The translations under genes and the position numbers were made by a program. This document shows positions 21,691 through 34,490 of a stretch of 64,000 nt of DNA, in pieces. Position 1 is the stretch's first letter; every line of letters starts with the position of its first letter. A model generated the notes under the pieces. The model was given only the letters and a program-made list of their open reading frames with translations, ran no database searches and was not told the DNA's origin. Origin of the DNA: Apoderus coryli. Lineage: Eukaryota; Arthropoda; Insecta; Coleoptera; Attelabidae. The DNA lies in NCBI GenBank assembly GCA_911728435.2, contig OU452212.1, forward strand, positions 4,904,563 through 4,968,562. The letters are read 5' to 3'.

Positions 21691-22246
21691 GACTGTACCT
21701 CCAAACATAGATGATCAATGCTTATGGCAATATTAATACTCAAAAACAGACAGTGGAACCTCTAGTTCTCAAACAACTAATAGACTACACGCTACAATAG
21801 CTAAAAAATAAAATTGTATTGTACCTACTGGGCACGTTAATATGTTAAGACTACAGCAAAGTGTATTTCTCGTTCGTAACAAACGTTATGTCTTGAATGC
21901 TTATATACCAAGTACATTCAAAATATTTTGATTATTTTCAGACAAATTTAAATGTTAGTAACTAAAATTAATTTTAAAAGCATTTTTTTTATTATACGGG
22001 ATGTTGTACATAAACTTTTCGGTCGACAGAATCCAAAAATTTAGGCATTTATGTTCAGTTTTATCTAACTTATAAAGCTTGAACTCTATTGATATACACT
22101 GTGTCCATGATAAGAATGGGATAACATTGGAATTTTGGAAACGGTAGAAGTTACATTGTTGGTTAAATTATTATTATTAAATAAGTTGTACAATTTTTTT
22201 TTTTTTATTTTCTGAAGTAATCCATCTTCGAGAGGAGTTGAATGTG

Positions 22247-22615
22247 TAAGACACAAATAAAACAACGTCTACTCCACCAAAATATTTATATATTATTATG
22301 CAATCAGCATGCAGCGCCAGACATGTTTCGGAACCTTAAGTTTCCATCATCAGTGGCTCAAAATAAACAGTCACGCAGTCATTTTAGTTAAAGTCAAACA
22401 GTATGGCATGGACTATATAAACGTATACAAACATTTAGTGGAAATTATTTGAATAAAATCTTATAAAATTAAAATATAAAACATTTTCTTATTGAAAAAG
22501 AAACTCAAAAAATATTTTGTTGTCAAAGTATATAAAATTTAGTCATTTTTATAGTTTCTTTTTGTATATATACAAAAAGAAACTATAAAATAGACGTTGT
22601 TTTATTTGTGTCTTA
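22247..22615. mobile_element. 369-bp element with 25-bp inverted ends
   Basis: The sequence at 22591-22615 (starting TAGACGTTGTTTTATTTGTG) is the exact reverse complement of 22247-22271. Between them lie a hammerhead-like motif on the minus strand and a second hairpin at about 22549-22586 built on TAGTTTCTTTTTGTA. There is no coding sequence. The layout suggests a non-autonomous element; its class is unknown. Confidence 0.7.
22308..22360 (-). ncRNA. Hammerhead ribozyme-like motif
   Basis: Read on the minus strand the order is GAGCCA, CTGATGA, a hairpin with GGAA and TTCC arms, GAAA, CATG, TC, TGGCGCT. This matches a type I hammerhead: helix I from GAGCCA with TGGCGCT (one mismatch), the CUGANGA and GAAA boxes, helix II, a minimal helix III (CATG) and cleavage after GUC. 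Small helix III forms are known from Penelope-like elements and retrozymes. An extra U between the CUGAUGA box and helix II departs from the consensus, so activity is uncertain. Confidence 0.5.
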
Positions 22616-23779
22616 AAGTTGTACAATTTAAACACCTTTTAAATGGTGTTTTCAAAATTAATCTAACTTTAGCCGCTTTCGAGAATTTTTGAAAAAAGGA
22701 TTTTTAGCGATTTCAGTTTCTATTTATTGATAAGTAGTAAGTAGGTACATAATTTTAAAACTTAAAGGAGTGTTAAGTTCAGGTATGAAATAATGTAAAT
22801 AAGGTCAACTAATTTTAACTAGAAAAAATAATTGTCAAAACTCCCAAGAAGTATTTATAAGTATAAGAAAAAGTTCAAATGAATTGAGTAAAGTTAATAT
22901 CTATTTGCACCTACCATAGTATCGTACATTTGTTTACGAATCTCAGCACACCGTATCCCAGGGGTATAATTATAGGTTCATGGCATTCAAACCCAGAGAC
23001 AAAGAAGCAGAATGGATTTCTCAAACGTGACACAATATAGAGGCGCTTTTGAGGTATGTAATATCAGAGATTAGCTACACCTGAAGCTTATTTGGCTGTT
23101 CAATGTGATATGTGGTTGTTTGTTTCTCATGCTAACGTGAGAAACTTATTATACAGGCTGTGGGTGTTTGTAGTTTAAAGGGATTCTAATTATTTTTTTT
23201 TTGCTTGAGCTGTTTACATTATTTGAACGTATTCAACAACAGTGCAGGGTGCACGTAGTTAGCTGTATTGATCTATTCCTTCAGAACTATTATTGAGACT
23301 ATCAATTGGAACTGAGAAAAGGACTTGGTATAGCGTTTCTAAAGTTAGTTTAAAATGATATAAAAAAACACAACTCGATATTCCTTTGTAATGTCAATAC
23401 CGACCGCAACCGTCCATAGGCGCACCCAACAAAAAAAATGAACACATTACAAATTGAAGAGTGAATTAATAATAGAGGACTCAATGAAAGCCGTTTGCTC
23501 ATTCAAGCAAGTGACACTATTATTTGCCATAGCTTTCATGATTTCCAAAATTTCCAAAAAATCTAAACGGGAGCCCTTATTACAACTATGTAACAGAGTT
23601 TCCAAATTTGAGGCCATTTGGATACTCTGTGTCGTATTCTTGTGATTGTTGGGGGGTGGGATATCCCTTAAGTGGCCACATTCACAAGCATCAACTAATT
23701 CCGTCTAGTAGTTTGTGTGCGACAGCTGCTTGACGTCGACAATTATTGGGTTCTTGTGAAATAAAAAAATAAAACAATA
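22616..23779. other. sif intron, nothing recognised
   Basis: AT-rich with no recognised gene or paired repeat. Confidence 0.4.
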
Positions 23780-24590
23780 TTCGTCCAGGATTTGCAGTTG
23801 AAATCAAGAACGAGTTGGATACTGTTCATGGGGAATCTCCATTATTAAACGCTGGTATAGCGAGTTCAAAAATGGTCGGACAACAAATCTTGCTGAAACA
23901 CCGCGGATTGAAGATGAGGGAGATAGTTGGGACATGCGGCTTGTCTCTGCAACGTGTGCAAAATATTTTGCACGAACATTTGACTGTCAGTCCGAGGGAT
24001 ACTTTGTTTGCTGACTGTGTAAAACAAGCGCAATCATGTGGCATTGGTCATATGAAGGCATAGATGGATTGACCACTACCCAGCACAGACCAAGCATCAC
24101 TCAAAGCAATGGTATTTTCTCGGCGAAAAAGCTCTGATGATGGTTAGGACGATTCCATCGGCGTGGAAGGGCATCATCACACCGTTTTTTCAGACAAGGA
24201 AGGTGTGATCCAGATTGTCTATTGGCTAACGGAAAAACGAGCACAGGGCAGTATTAAATTGAGATTCGATGAAGAATTGACGAGAAACTGACCTGAAGTG
24301 GCCTGCAAAAAGTGCATTATCTTATCTCGAATCGCCACGGTCAAATTGGTTTTATTGGGCTACAAGGTACTGTCGTAACCACCGTATCCTCTAGACCCGA
24401 CCTCGTCTGACTTTGTTTGTTCCGAAACATGAAAACTTAGATCGACAGTAGGAGTTTCACGTTGACTCAGGACATCATCAGTGCCACCAATGAGTATTTT
24501 GCAGGTTTTTGGACATCTGATGTTTCTGAGGGCTTGAAAAAATTGGAGACACGCTGGAAAAAGTGTATGTCTTTATGTTAATAAAACAAT
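23780..24590 (+). pseudogene. mariner transposase pseudogene
   Basis: Scattered frames give a WYSEFKNGRT-type stretch, then ETPRIEDEG, and near the end NEYFAGFWTSDVSEGLKKLE followed by TRWKKCM. These correspond to the N-terminal linker and the C-terminal end of mariner transposases, which cut and paste DNA at TA sites. Many stops and frameshifts separate the pieces and no catalytic D motif could be followed in frame. Terminal inverted repeats were not located. Confidence 0.6.
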
Positions 24591-27500
24591 TAAAATAATC
24601 AAAAGATAATGTATTCATTGGTAGTCTTATCAATAATTATACATGGTATGTCCCTCATAATAGGGAAAAAAATAATAAAATCTCAACTAAGAAAAATAAA
24701 AAATCACTAAAATAATTATATCTATAAAATTAGTATCAAAATTGATAAAAAACATAATCGGAAAAGCCACCTGAAAAACTGCAAATTTGTACATTGCCTT
24801 TTTGACTATATCAACGGTATCAGTGTGAATGTGTTGGCTATTTTATGGATGACAATCTGGATTGCCACATCGAACACATAAGTCTTCAGATTTTCAGTGC
24901 TCTAGTTTTGCGTAGGCGACTTAGATGTTGTTATTTAATATTCACAGATCCATTTATTTTGACATTTCCCATTTTTCGCCTATGTTTTGTTTCGTTCTGT
25001 AGTAGCTCATCACACTCAGTTGGAATTTCAATTTACAGATGAAAAGGTATATTATTTATTTCACTTTACTGGTCTTTGTGTTGTTAATATTGTTTGGAAA
25101 TAAATGATCAAATTAGATTCTGCTTGGAAGCAGTTTTATTAACAAAATTGAAGGGTATTGTTTTGTAGAAAAGGGAGCGTTTAACTCCCGGTTTTAATAA
25201 AATTCAATGTAAGAAAGTTTATTTCCATATTTTATATTAAGAAAAAATATAAAAATACTGATTCTTTAAATATTAAAATTCTGATTTATATTAAAATTTA
25301 CTTGTTCTTGTATGATGATATATTTAAAAAAAAAAATTCCTTCAAAGGAGCATAAACAAAAGTAAACGTTGTACTGCGTTTAATATTTATATGTATGGAA
25401 AACACATAGAATAATATTTTACACTTGTTTTGATTTTAAGAAACTCTACCCGGACTTGAACCTTATTTCCATAAGGGATTAAAGTGAATAACAACTATAT
25501 GACGTTTCATTATTTATCATTATTTTCATAAAAGCTAAAGCTATACCCAATAATTATTTAATTTTTTGTATTTACGAATACTAACACTAATAAATACTCG
25601 TTCGATATCTTATATCTAGAAAATATTCCCAAAAATTGAAATAGATTTTTCATATTGCACACTACTATGTTTTACTTTTTCGGACTGTATTAAATAGCGT
25701 TGCGCTCCATGAATTTCTAATAGAACATTTCCTGTGCATGCAAGTAATATTTCATTTCAAAAATTATCTATAAGGAATGAATTACTACTGCGGTTATGTC
25801 CGTTTTTCCCTTCAAGCTAAAAACAAACGACGACAATCTGCTACCAGTCCCTTCTAAAACTAAGATAAAACAATTACTGGATGAATATCAGCGTGAACTT
25901 TGTCCACTTTCTGCGCCTCTATGTTCCGCTCCATTTCACATCAGCAGTAAATTCCTTGCCAGCTTTTGAGGTTTTCCACAGAAAATTTTCTCTCGTTTGC
26001 TTGTTTTATTTTTCATACTTTCTTATTCTTTCACTTATTTTATTTTTGTCTCTGACAAAGATGTACGTATATACGTTTGGATGGTATCCAGATATCCGTT
26101 CTATCGGCAAGCATACGTCATTGACGTAGATTTATCATGAATAAAGAAACGGAAATCCAAAACCAAATTCTAGAAATTATAAGTATTTGATTTATGAATG
26201 AAATTTGTATACAAAGCTCATAAAAGATGAGACATACTAACAGCAAATTTGTGTCTTAAAAATATTACGGGTAAAGTTGGGTACGGCTTTCTGACAATCA
26301 AAACAAGTGTAAAATATGCCATGTATTTTAACATACGTTTAAATAGTCATTGCAGGGAAACGTTTACTTTTATTGAGCCTTCTTTGAAGGGAAACATTTT
26401 TAAAATAGTTGCCAAATCGTTACTTTTTCATTAAGGTAAAGTCATTAGAATAGAAAACAGATTTGTGTGTTATTCATATGGAATCTACTCACTTAAACAA
26501 CATACCAACTTACAATGTAAGGCTGCCAGACTGTTTTTCAAATTATTATTTTATTTTTGCTAAAATAATTTGGTTATTGAAAAAATTTCATATTATTTTT
26601 ATTTCATTCAATTGAATTCATTCAAAGTCTGACAATAATCAAGAAAAGATGAGAAATGTGGTGATGCCACACTTTATTTGAACATTTTCACGACAAACAT
26701 ATTCCAGCAGATTTTCCTCAATAAATTCACACATTACGCAATATATTTACACATGGAACATGATTAGATACTTGATTTTACAACAAATTTAATTTACTCA
26801 ACTACCACAATAATATAACAAATATTAAAACATTATTTTACCTAAAAAACCCCTATTATTTTAATACTATTCACATGAATTAAATCTGGCAGAATTGTTT
26901 TTAAATAACACAAGTTCACACATTTGGCATTCGAATATTGATTTTTTATCGTCCTCACCATCTACGTTCCGGGCGTCTGCATTTAAATACCATTTTAAAA
27001 AGCAACAATGGCATACCTGTTATCCAATTGTGTAAACGTTTACTCTGGTAATCGTAAAGTTGGGAGATCAAAACTGGGTCGGAAGGTTATTCAACTTTTT
27101 TTATTATTATTGAAAACTGAGTCATTAAACTTTTTTTTATTATTATGGAAATTGTAGCCCGTCTGCATATATTGCTACTCGAACGGATACATTTAATTTG
27201 ACGCGGATGCTAGAAATGTCAACTTTATGTCACTAATAGAGATGAAAGAAATGTATCGAAATATTCCATTCGATTTCAATTTCTTTTTAAGGTTGAACTA
27301 TTGTCTCGAGGATTGCAACAGAGTCTATTGGCCGTCTTTGTTATAAAGTAAGGTCTCATTTTTCCGATTCCATAAGACATTTTCAGATTTAATCATAGAG
27401 GGTGGTCCAAAGAGTTTACTGAAAACGATGTTAAAGAACAGTTGAAAGGCAATGTTTTTCAAATCGTATATTTTTATTTCACTTATCATTAAAAATGAGG

Positions 27501-29512
27501 GCAATTTGGTAATACGTTGTCGGTACGAAAATGCATAGTTTTCGAAATATCGGCAAATATAACATTTTTCTGCAGTAGCGTTACCTGTTCTCGAATATTA
27601 CTTTGGCTAATTAATTTAGTTACCCATGAAAATATTACCATTTTTCGGTAGAAATATAAACGTCAAATCACACACCCTCTATACATACCTGCTTGATAAA
27701 AAAAGTTTCTCAGTTCGTGTATTTTCTAACAAGCATGAAATATTGACTTCAATCTTTCAAATTTAGAAATAAATATGCAAATTTTATGAGTGGAAAATAC
27801 CTACCGATTTACCTCCATGTTACAGAGAGTAAACTTCTAAGTTTAAAACCTCCGCTTGTATATAATTTGAGTGGAAACTTTAATTTGCCACATAAACTCA
27901 AACCATCTAAATGGAAGCACAACTTTTAAGAGAAAGCGTAATGTTTTACGTTTTCTTTTTTTACATTAGGTATATTTTTTTTGTGTATGTCTGGGGATTT
28001 TCGTATGGGTTTCAGAAGAATTTTGTTGTACCTGGAATTACACATCACACTTTTTATTTATTCGTTTTTGTTCGTATAGCTTTGGTAACAACGAAAATAA
28101 GAGAACATAATCCTTTAAAGTCAGAAAAATAAGTTATATTTGTAGTGTACCAGAATTTATGGTTTTATACATTTTATTGTTTACAGCTAAGAAGCTTTAG
28201 CTTACCTAAATAAAAAAAAATACTTTTCTTATGAACTTACGCAATAGTTAAGAAGTATTTTCAAAACAAATTATATTTTTAGAAACACAGCTTCAGAAAA
28301 AATCCTGCGTCAAATTTTCCCATAGCAACGGAATTCAAAAATTGAGTTAATTAATATTTACCAATTATTTATCAATTTTCGAAAAATAATCCGTTATGAC
28401 GAAATAATAATATAATAATAATATCAAAGTAAATATCAAGTAAAGCATAGACACATGTTATGAAAATAAACATATAATCTGTCTGGTGATAGTCAAAAAT
28501 CGGGTAAGAAACCCTAGCGCGTAGCACTGGCATCATAGTGCCACTGTTCTGTGTCACATATGGGGTTAAACAAATAGTGTATAGTAAACTATACAATGTG
28601 TGGCTTTAGGAACTCCAGGTACTCCACGAAGAAACCCAGCATAATTATAGTATATTGCATACTAAAAACAAATAGTTACAACGTGAAGATTTGTATTTAG
28701 CAATGCATTTATTTATTGGTGTTTTTTCTGGTAGTTTTCTCTGTTCATTTACTTTGATTATTTATAGGAAAGTTTGCATCCCATTATATTTGCTATGAAT
28801 AATTTCTAATACTGCAATGTTTTTCATATTAAGAGCTATACATACTGTGTATGGAATGTTTTTAATGTAGTTTAAATTGTTTTGCAAAACATTTGTGTCC
28901 AGGTTTATAAACTTCATTGGAGGCCCTCTTGTTGGAAGTACCTACGTAAATAGCTATTTATATTTTGTACCACTTACACGGTACCTAATTGATTAGCCTA
29001 AAATAGATATTTTATATGTTGCTTCTATTAAAATATGTACTTACATTAGATGTGGATAATGCTAATTTTTTAATATTTGTTTGTGTTGGTAGGCATTTGA
29101 ATGATTAGTGTACTAATAGATGTTTAAAATTTTATTTATAATTAATATTTATTACACTTGTCATATGGATTGTCATCTCTCAGTTTTTTTGGCATCGTTG
29201 TCAGATTTAGTTTAGGCTAATATAAAAAAATTGAAATATATTTATCGCCCAGAATATTTTCGTGAAAATTAATTGAAAATAAAATTTTCGTAATATGAAA
29301 CTAAAGCTTGGATAAGTTAAGTTGTTAAATAGGTATTTGCACTTGTGTTGAGTGTATAAATAGAATTCGGATTGATTGATTGATTTCGGTATTACGCCAA
29401 TAATGAGTAGATAAAATTTTCAAATAAAGTATGGCATCCGCGCTTCTCGTAATTTTTCTTGGTTGCTATTAATCTTGTTACATTATGTAAAAAGCAACTC
29501 GTAAATAAATAT
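24591..29512. other. Long sif intron stretch without recognised genes
   Basis: Nearly 5 kb of AT-rich DNA. Short frames, such as 82 codons at 25881 and 73 at 27911, are hydrophobic and have no known domain. A 31-bp phrase at 27195-27225 (ATTTGACGCGGATGCT then GAAATGTCAACTTT) recurs with one or two changes at 30219-30249, on the same strand. Confidence 0.4.
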
Positions 29513-29563
29513 ATATGTTATATACATGTTTCGTGATCATAATCTCATCTTCAGTGACAACAA
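29513..29563 (-). ncRNA. Second hammerhead-like motif
   Basis: Read on the minus strand: GTTGTCA, CTGAAGA, a weak hairpin with TGA and TCA arms, C, GAAA, CATG, TA, TAACA. CTGAAGA fits the CUGANGA box, because position 7 is free in hammerheads. Flanking sequences could form a short helix I (TTGTCA with TAACAT, one mismatch). The shared GAAACATGT links it to the motif at 22308. Helix II is weak, so it may be decayed. Confidence 0.35.
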
Positions 29564-31539
29564 AATTTTCAAAAATTATGCCTTACAAGAAATTACAATA
29601 ATATGCACATTCTAAAAATGGTAGAAAAAAGTAAATATTGGGATTATTACATGGTATGTGGAGTCTTATCATTTTGTGAAGTTATTTATATAAACTACTT
29701 ATGTAACATTTTATCGAAAAGAAACATGAGCACAGCCCAGTGTTCCAAAGGAGACACCTTGCGTTATTGGTGTTAATTTCAAATTACTTCAAACAAAGAT
29801 GCTTCAAATTAATAATACCATGCTGCCCGTCATGGAGAATTTAATCTTGCTCCAACGATGTTAATTCGCTCAAAGACCTATTGTTTAGTGTCTTTGACTA
29901 ATGATAAGATCGTATTGTACCTAGTATAATTAGACTAGATACCCCCCAAATTCTTACAGACCAATTCTTCCCAAAGAGTCGAGCCACCTCGACTTAATCT
30001 TTCAAGTATATAATATATAAATTAATGGGTTTCACGGAATTACTACGTACGCTATTAGTAGTTAACTGGTGTCATAATTAAACGTTAATTGGATGACAAA
30101 CGATTTTTAAGTTAAATGAAAACCATACTTTTTTGATCAAAATTGCTAATAACATTCGAAGCCACAGTTTTCTCGCGTTGTTTGAATTAAGTGAGATCAC
30201 CATGCTAGCGACGAACAAATTTGACGCGGATGCTCAAAATGTCAACTTTCCTGACCGGACAATTGTACAGTTTGGTATTAATTTTCATCTACCGTCTAGA
30301 ATTAATAGAGCCTCTTTTTCACGAGGGGTTCTACCGTACGAATTACGCACGATATAACTTTATCCCTAGAGTGATCAGGCCAATTCTCACTCTCATCTAG
30401 AGATCGATTTCTTTGCGCCTATCGGTGAGATTTTTCGACGCTTGAGAAGTGGGAATCCTGGTGGCGGTTCGGTGAAGGGGTTGGCGAAACAGAGACCGAG
30501 ACCATTCTCTCGAAAAAACAACTTTAGTCTCGATGTCGTATGTTTTAAAACGCCGAATCGTTGTTGCGTGGTAAATTGTAAATTGTGCGTGTTTTTCGTT
30601 TCCCGAAATCTGATGAATTACATTACGTTTAAAGTGGATTACTGCAATTCACCACCACCAAATTTTGTACCTATTGCTCGTTTTTAACAAGGTATTGAGC
30701 AAAGTAAACTTGAAATTTTGTAATATAAATAATTTACTACTTTCGAAAGCTTTGAAGCATTTTGTAACCTATTTAAAACATTTAGTTTGATGGAGGGATG
30801 TTATACAATAATTGATCTCAGTTCTAACTCTTTATAGGCTTCAACATATTCCAGGGCCGTCATTTAGATAAGCTGTTAAAATAAGTGAAAATTTAAATAA
30901 ACACATTTTTACATTGTATGATAATTCCGAGTAACTTTTTCATTATGTTGGCAAAATTTTAGGAGCTGTTTTTATTGAGCAGACTACTTATTTAAACAAC
31001 TCTAGTATCTCTACTGATTGTAACATGCTAATCATTTCCATACTTTACCAAACAAAATATGTGTTCCACTGACTCTAATGCAAAGCTTCCAACAGAAACT
31101 TTACAGACTTCCGTTTTCTCTCTCATGCAATATATCGCACATGGAATCAACGCTGTAAAACGTCCGTTCTAGTTGTGCCAAGATATTATAGAGATGAAAG
31201 TTAAGTGCAAGGCAAAGGTAAGTAATGTAAATAGGCCGCCCGCAACACTACCTGATATTTCAAGTCTACACCCACATAAACGCAGACTAAACGTAGAAGC
31301 GGAAATGAAACTTAACGTGCTTCAATAGGTTTCTGCAACACATGGCTGCATAGTTAATGGAAAATATCTTATTGAAATAGCCGTATGAAAAGATTTATGC
31401 TTCCAACACATTAAGATTCATTAAAAGATTTATTATTTCTCTAAATGTAGAATTTAACAATGTTCATGCAATTTTTAATTAGTAATGTTGAAACATATAA
31501 ATTTTTTGTACGATCGACCTTTTTTGATTGTTTACCGTG
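29564..31539. other. sif intron, no gene recognised
   Basis: The part at about 30130-30690 is richer in G and C than its surroundings and open in one frame for 74 and 81 codons, but no domain was recognised. It includes the second copy of the 31-bp phrase described at 27195. Confidence 0.35.
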
Positions 31540-32140
31540 TCTGTCTTTATGACAGTAAGTGACATTTACTGGCTGACAACCCAAACACGACGGTAAGTAA
31601 TTCACTTACCGTTCAGAGAACGGTAAGTAAATTCACGACGGTATATCATTGCGCATTTATGCTGACGTCATTATTTTGATTTTTAAATTGTATATTAAAC
31701 GGCATTAACTTAACTTTAATAAGTATTTTCATACCGTTCTCTGGAATTATAGCGGCTATTCCAACATTCCATGCTTCATCAAGAGATTCACGTTCAAAGT
31801 CACTCATGTTCAATAATAATACTTATTTAAATTAGTTCTGACAAATATATGACATAAAAAATACGATAACAATCATAACAATAACAATTAGTTCCATGAC
31901 AACGTTCAACTGCAACTTTGTAGAGGGTATTCAGCTAACCTGAATTTGTATTTAATTGAAAATATTAATTATTAAAAATAATAAAATTGCAATTTCAGCT
32001 ATTTCGATCGTACAAAAAATAGTATAAGCATCTCAAACAGTAAGTAGTTTACCGATCTCCTCCAATTTTGGCGACTTCGCTTCGCTCAGTCGCCAAACAT
32101 TGTCGTCGATCGGTAAACTATACTTACTGTTCTCAATACT
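31540..32140. mobile_element. Repeat with CAGTAAGT/CGGTAAGT hairpins
   Basis: Several short inverted repeats cluster here: CTTACCGTTC with GAACGGTAAG at about 31608-31629, TTGGCGACT with AGTCGCCAA at 32068-32096, and CAGTAAGTAGTTTACCGATC facing GATCGGTAAACTATACTTAC at about 32038-32128. A tyrosine-recombinase-like first exon lies inside. The arrangement suggests an element built around these inverted motifs, but its exact ends were not determined. Confidence 0.4.
31735..31807 (-). pseudogene. Tyrosine recombinase-like N-terminal exon
   Basis: The minus strand reads MSDFERESLDEAWNVGIAAI then IPENG, ending at a GTATGA donor after 31735. The phrase resembles the N-termini of insect Crypton-type tyrosine recombinases. 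A later segment of that family lies 20 kb away at 10925-11023, so these are separate remnants. Only about 24 residues are visible, so confidence is limited. Confidence 0.35.
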
Positions 32141-32239
32141 TAATATACTATAACGAAGTAGTCTATCAGGATGGGAAGTGTATAGTGCATACCTATTTAA
32201 TACTTAAACGAAAAAAGCCTATTCCACCAATTGAGTGTA

Positions 32240-32300
32240 ATAGTCAACAAACATCTTTTGAGGTCGAAGCCTCATTTTCAGTGGTCTCAACCTCGAAATA
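32240..32300 (-). ncRNA. Very degenerate hammerhead-like hairpin
   Basis: On the minus strand: CCACTGAAAA, a strong hairpin TGAGG-CTTCGA-CCTCA, then AAAGATGTTTGTTG. It resembles the motif at 29513 but the GAAA box and one CUGANGA base have changed. If related, it is inactive. Confidence 0.2.
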
Positions 32301-33065
32301 TGTTTGGTCTCCTCTGTTTGTTTGAAGTTAACAATTATTAACTCAATTTGTTGAGTAGAGTTTTTCCATTTAACCAATAAAATTTAACAAAATGTTATTT
32401 TCAGATCTATGCTTTCCAAAATATTCTAATCAAATTGAATAGACAATATTAATGTTAATTGATTTCTCTCGTTTTTCTACAAATATGGTATTTTTTAGTG
32501 CAGTAGAATTATTAAATTTGAAATGCCAAAAAGAATAATTTCTATGCAAATTCCTTTAAATCCAAGTATCAGCAGTTTGTACTCTAATTTTATTCAGACC
32601 GTTTTACAAAAATAAATAATAAAGTCATTATTATTATTTGTGAAATGACAATTTGTCGAAAATTCAATAGTCAACTGCTGTGAGAGTTTCAGCGTTTTTT
32701 GTTAAATAATATTCGTTTGATGTTTGTAAGGAATGGCAAGTTTATCTTTCTTAGTTGTATTATAATAATACCGCTTATGTTAATAATAATACTTTGTATA
32801 ATTGTTTTGACTAATTCTTTAAATGTATTGACATATTTCGTATGAACAATATTATTTACCTAAATTCTAAAGTTTAATTGAATTGTGTTTTCTATTCATG
32901 GAATTGTCTTATCTTTGTTTTTCAGCATAGTGACTTTTAGTGACTAATCCTATATTTTGGGACGATGGTGGTTTAACGAAACTAGTCCCTCCTTTATTCA
33001 TTTTTGGTATTAATGGTGAAATTGACTCGTTTAATTCATTTGATTAATAATCTAATTGTACTTAC
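32301..33065. other. sif intron with a degenerate hammerhead-like trace
   Basis: At 32957-32995 the plus strand reads GGGACGATGG, then 8 nt, then ACGAAACTAGTCCCTCC, resembling the motif at 3583 with a damaged first box. Nothing else was recognised. Confidence 0.3.
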
Positions 33066-33197
33066 CGTTTCAATAGCTTTTTCTAATCGGAAAATTTCTT
33101 CTTGGAGCAAATGAAGTGTTCCTGTTTTGCCACGATGTCTTGCAAAAGCTGCTGCACAAGCACTGTGTATGCTGTTTACCCAATTCTCCAGCTCCAC
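33066..33197 (-). CDS. sif: sif exon: end of first PH domain and coiled coil
   Basis: This 132-nt, phase-0 exon (44 residues) has an acceptor CAG before 33197 and a GTAAGT donor after 33066. It reads [20 protein letters not shown], then [18 protein letters not shown] and EKAIET. The first part is the C-terminal helix of the PH domain, with its invariant tryptophan; the rest begins the coiled coil that continues in the exon at 17114-17296. The upstream exon ends LFQAPCQ and joins in phase. Confidence 0.93.
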
Positions 33198-33341
33198 CTG
33201 TAATAAATTAAATAAAATTTTACTTCTGTATTCTAGTTATCTACGAGCATAGTCTGAGGCTTGTTAAACTCTATCGAAATGACGTTTAAGAACGCATCGA
33301 AATACAGCACCCGTAATGCCGCATCATGGTGATTAATATAA

Positions 33342-33810
33342 TCAGAGACAGCATATTACGTAGGATAAGCCGATAACAAATAATGCATTAGTGTCCTGAC
33401 AGGCAATAAAGAAACCGTCCGTCTCCGACTTTAGCCCGCTGGATCTTAGAAAGGAGCGGGTCAGTGGCTTCGACAAACCCATGTCCTCAATGGTGTTATG
33501 GAAGACACCGAGAAGGGGCATGTCCTTATGAAAGTCGAAAAGCCTTGTGACATCTGCCTCCTGTATGCGAGCCTTCCGGTTTGCGCGTGATAAGGGAGAG
33601 TTCATTTGCTACTCGTTGTGCTGCCGAAAAAAGAAATGCTCCAATTCCTGCACTCTCGTGATCTAGTAACACTCCAAACTTAAGATTCCTCGGCCCCGTC
33701 GATGTCGTGGAAGGTAAAGCCTTCGAATGGATGCCTTAGGATGATAACTTCGGTGCAATGATATTTCGCATCATCACGTCAAGTTCGTGCAGCTTCGCTT
33801 ATTATTATTA
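33342..33810 (-). pseudogene. LINE protein C-terminal fragment
   Basis: The minus strand encodes NSPLSRANRKARIQEADVTR, then DMPLLGVFHNTIEDMGLSKP and SSGLKSETDGFFIACQD, a recurrent C-terminal stretch of certain insect LINE polyproteins downstream of the reverse transcriptase. It ends in frame disruption. A reverse-transcriptase fragment on the same strand lies upstream at 35850-36100, so both may derive from one element. The ATTATTATTATT near 33802 is not at the 3' end relative to this frame. Confidence 0.5.
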
Positions 33811-34490
33811 TTAAGTTAAACAAGTGATAGTTTATCATTCGTTATTTTATCTAGAATTTATGATTTGTACGTATTAAAATATCATTTTATATATCCCAAT
33901 TGGCAATAATTTTCTAAAGCTATATAAAATACGTAGCAATAAAATAAACAGTTTATTTATATCCGCTTGTCGCGTATAATTTTAATTTAAATCCACACAT
34001 ATGCAGCTTTGAAAGCGCGTTGGGCAATTTGTAGAAATAATTTTAAACAATTTTCTACCATATACTCGTACCTACGTCGCTATTATGTTGTGCGAGTTTA
34101 TTTAATTTATACAATTTTCACTTTGGAACATTTTTAATAGGAAGGAAATTGACTATTTACGTTTCTAGTTGGAAAAATTGAATTTGTTATTATGACTGAA
34201 TGTTGAAGAATTTATATAAACGATGCGGTATAACATGCATAACAAATATATCTTAAAAATCATTTCTTATACAGTATACAGTGAGTACTAAAGAAGCGCA
34301 CCTTCAACGATTGTAGGTTTATTATTCTTTAAGCATAGAATAAACTTGTTCAGCCGAAGACTAGAATATAATGTCTAAAATTGACTTATACATTTTTTCA
34401 AGCTAGATTCACACATGCATTCCAAATTCACCTCCTCAAATGTTATTCATCTGAATAATTGTATTTTCTTTTATAGCACATATTATTACT

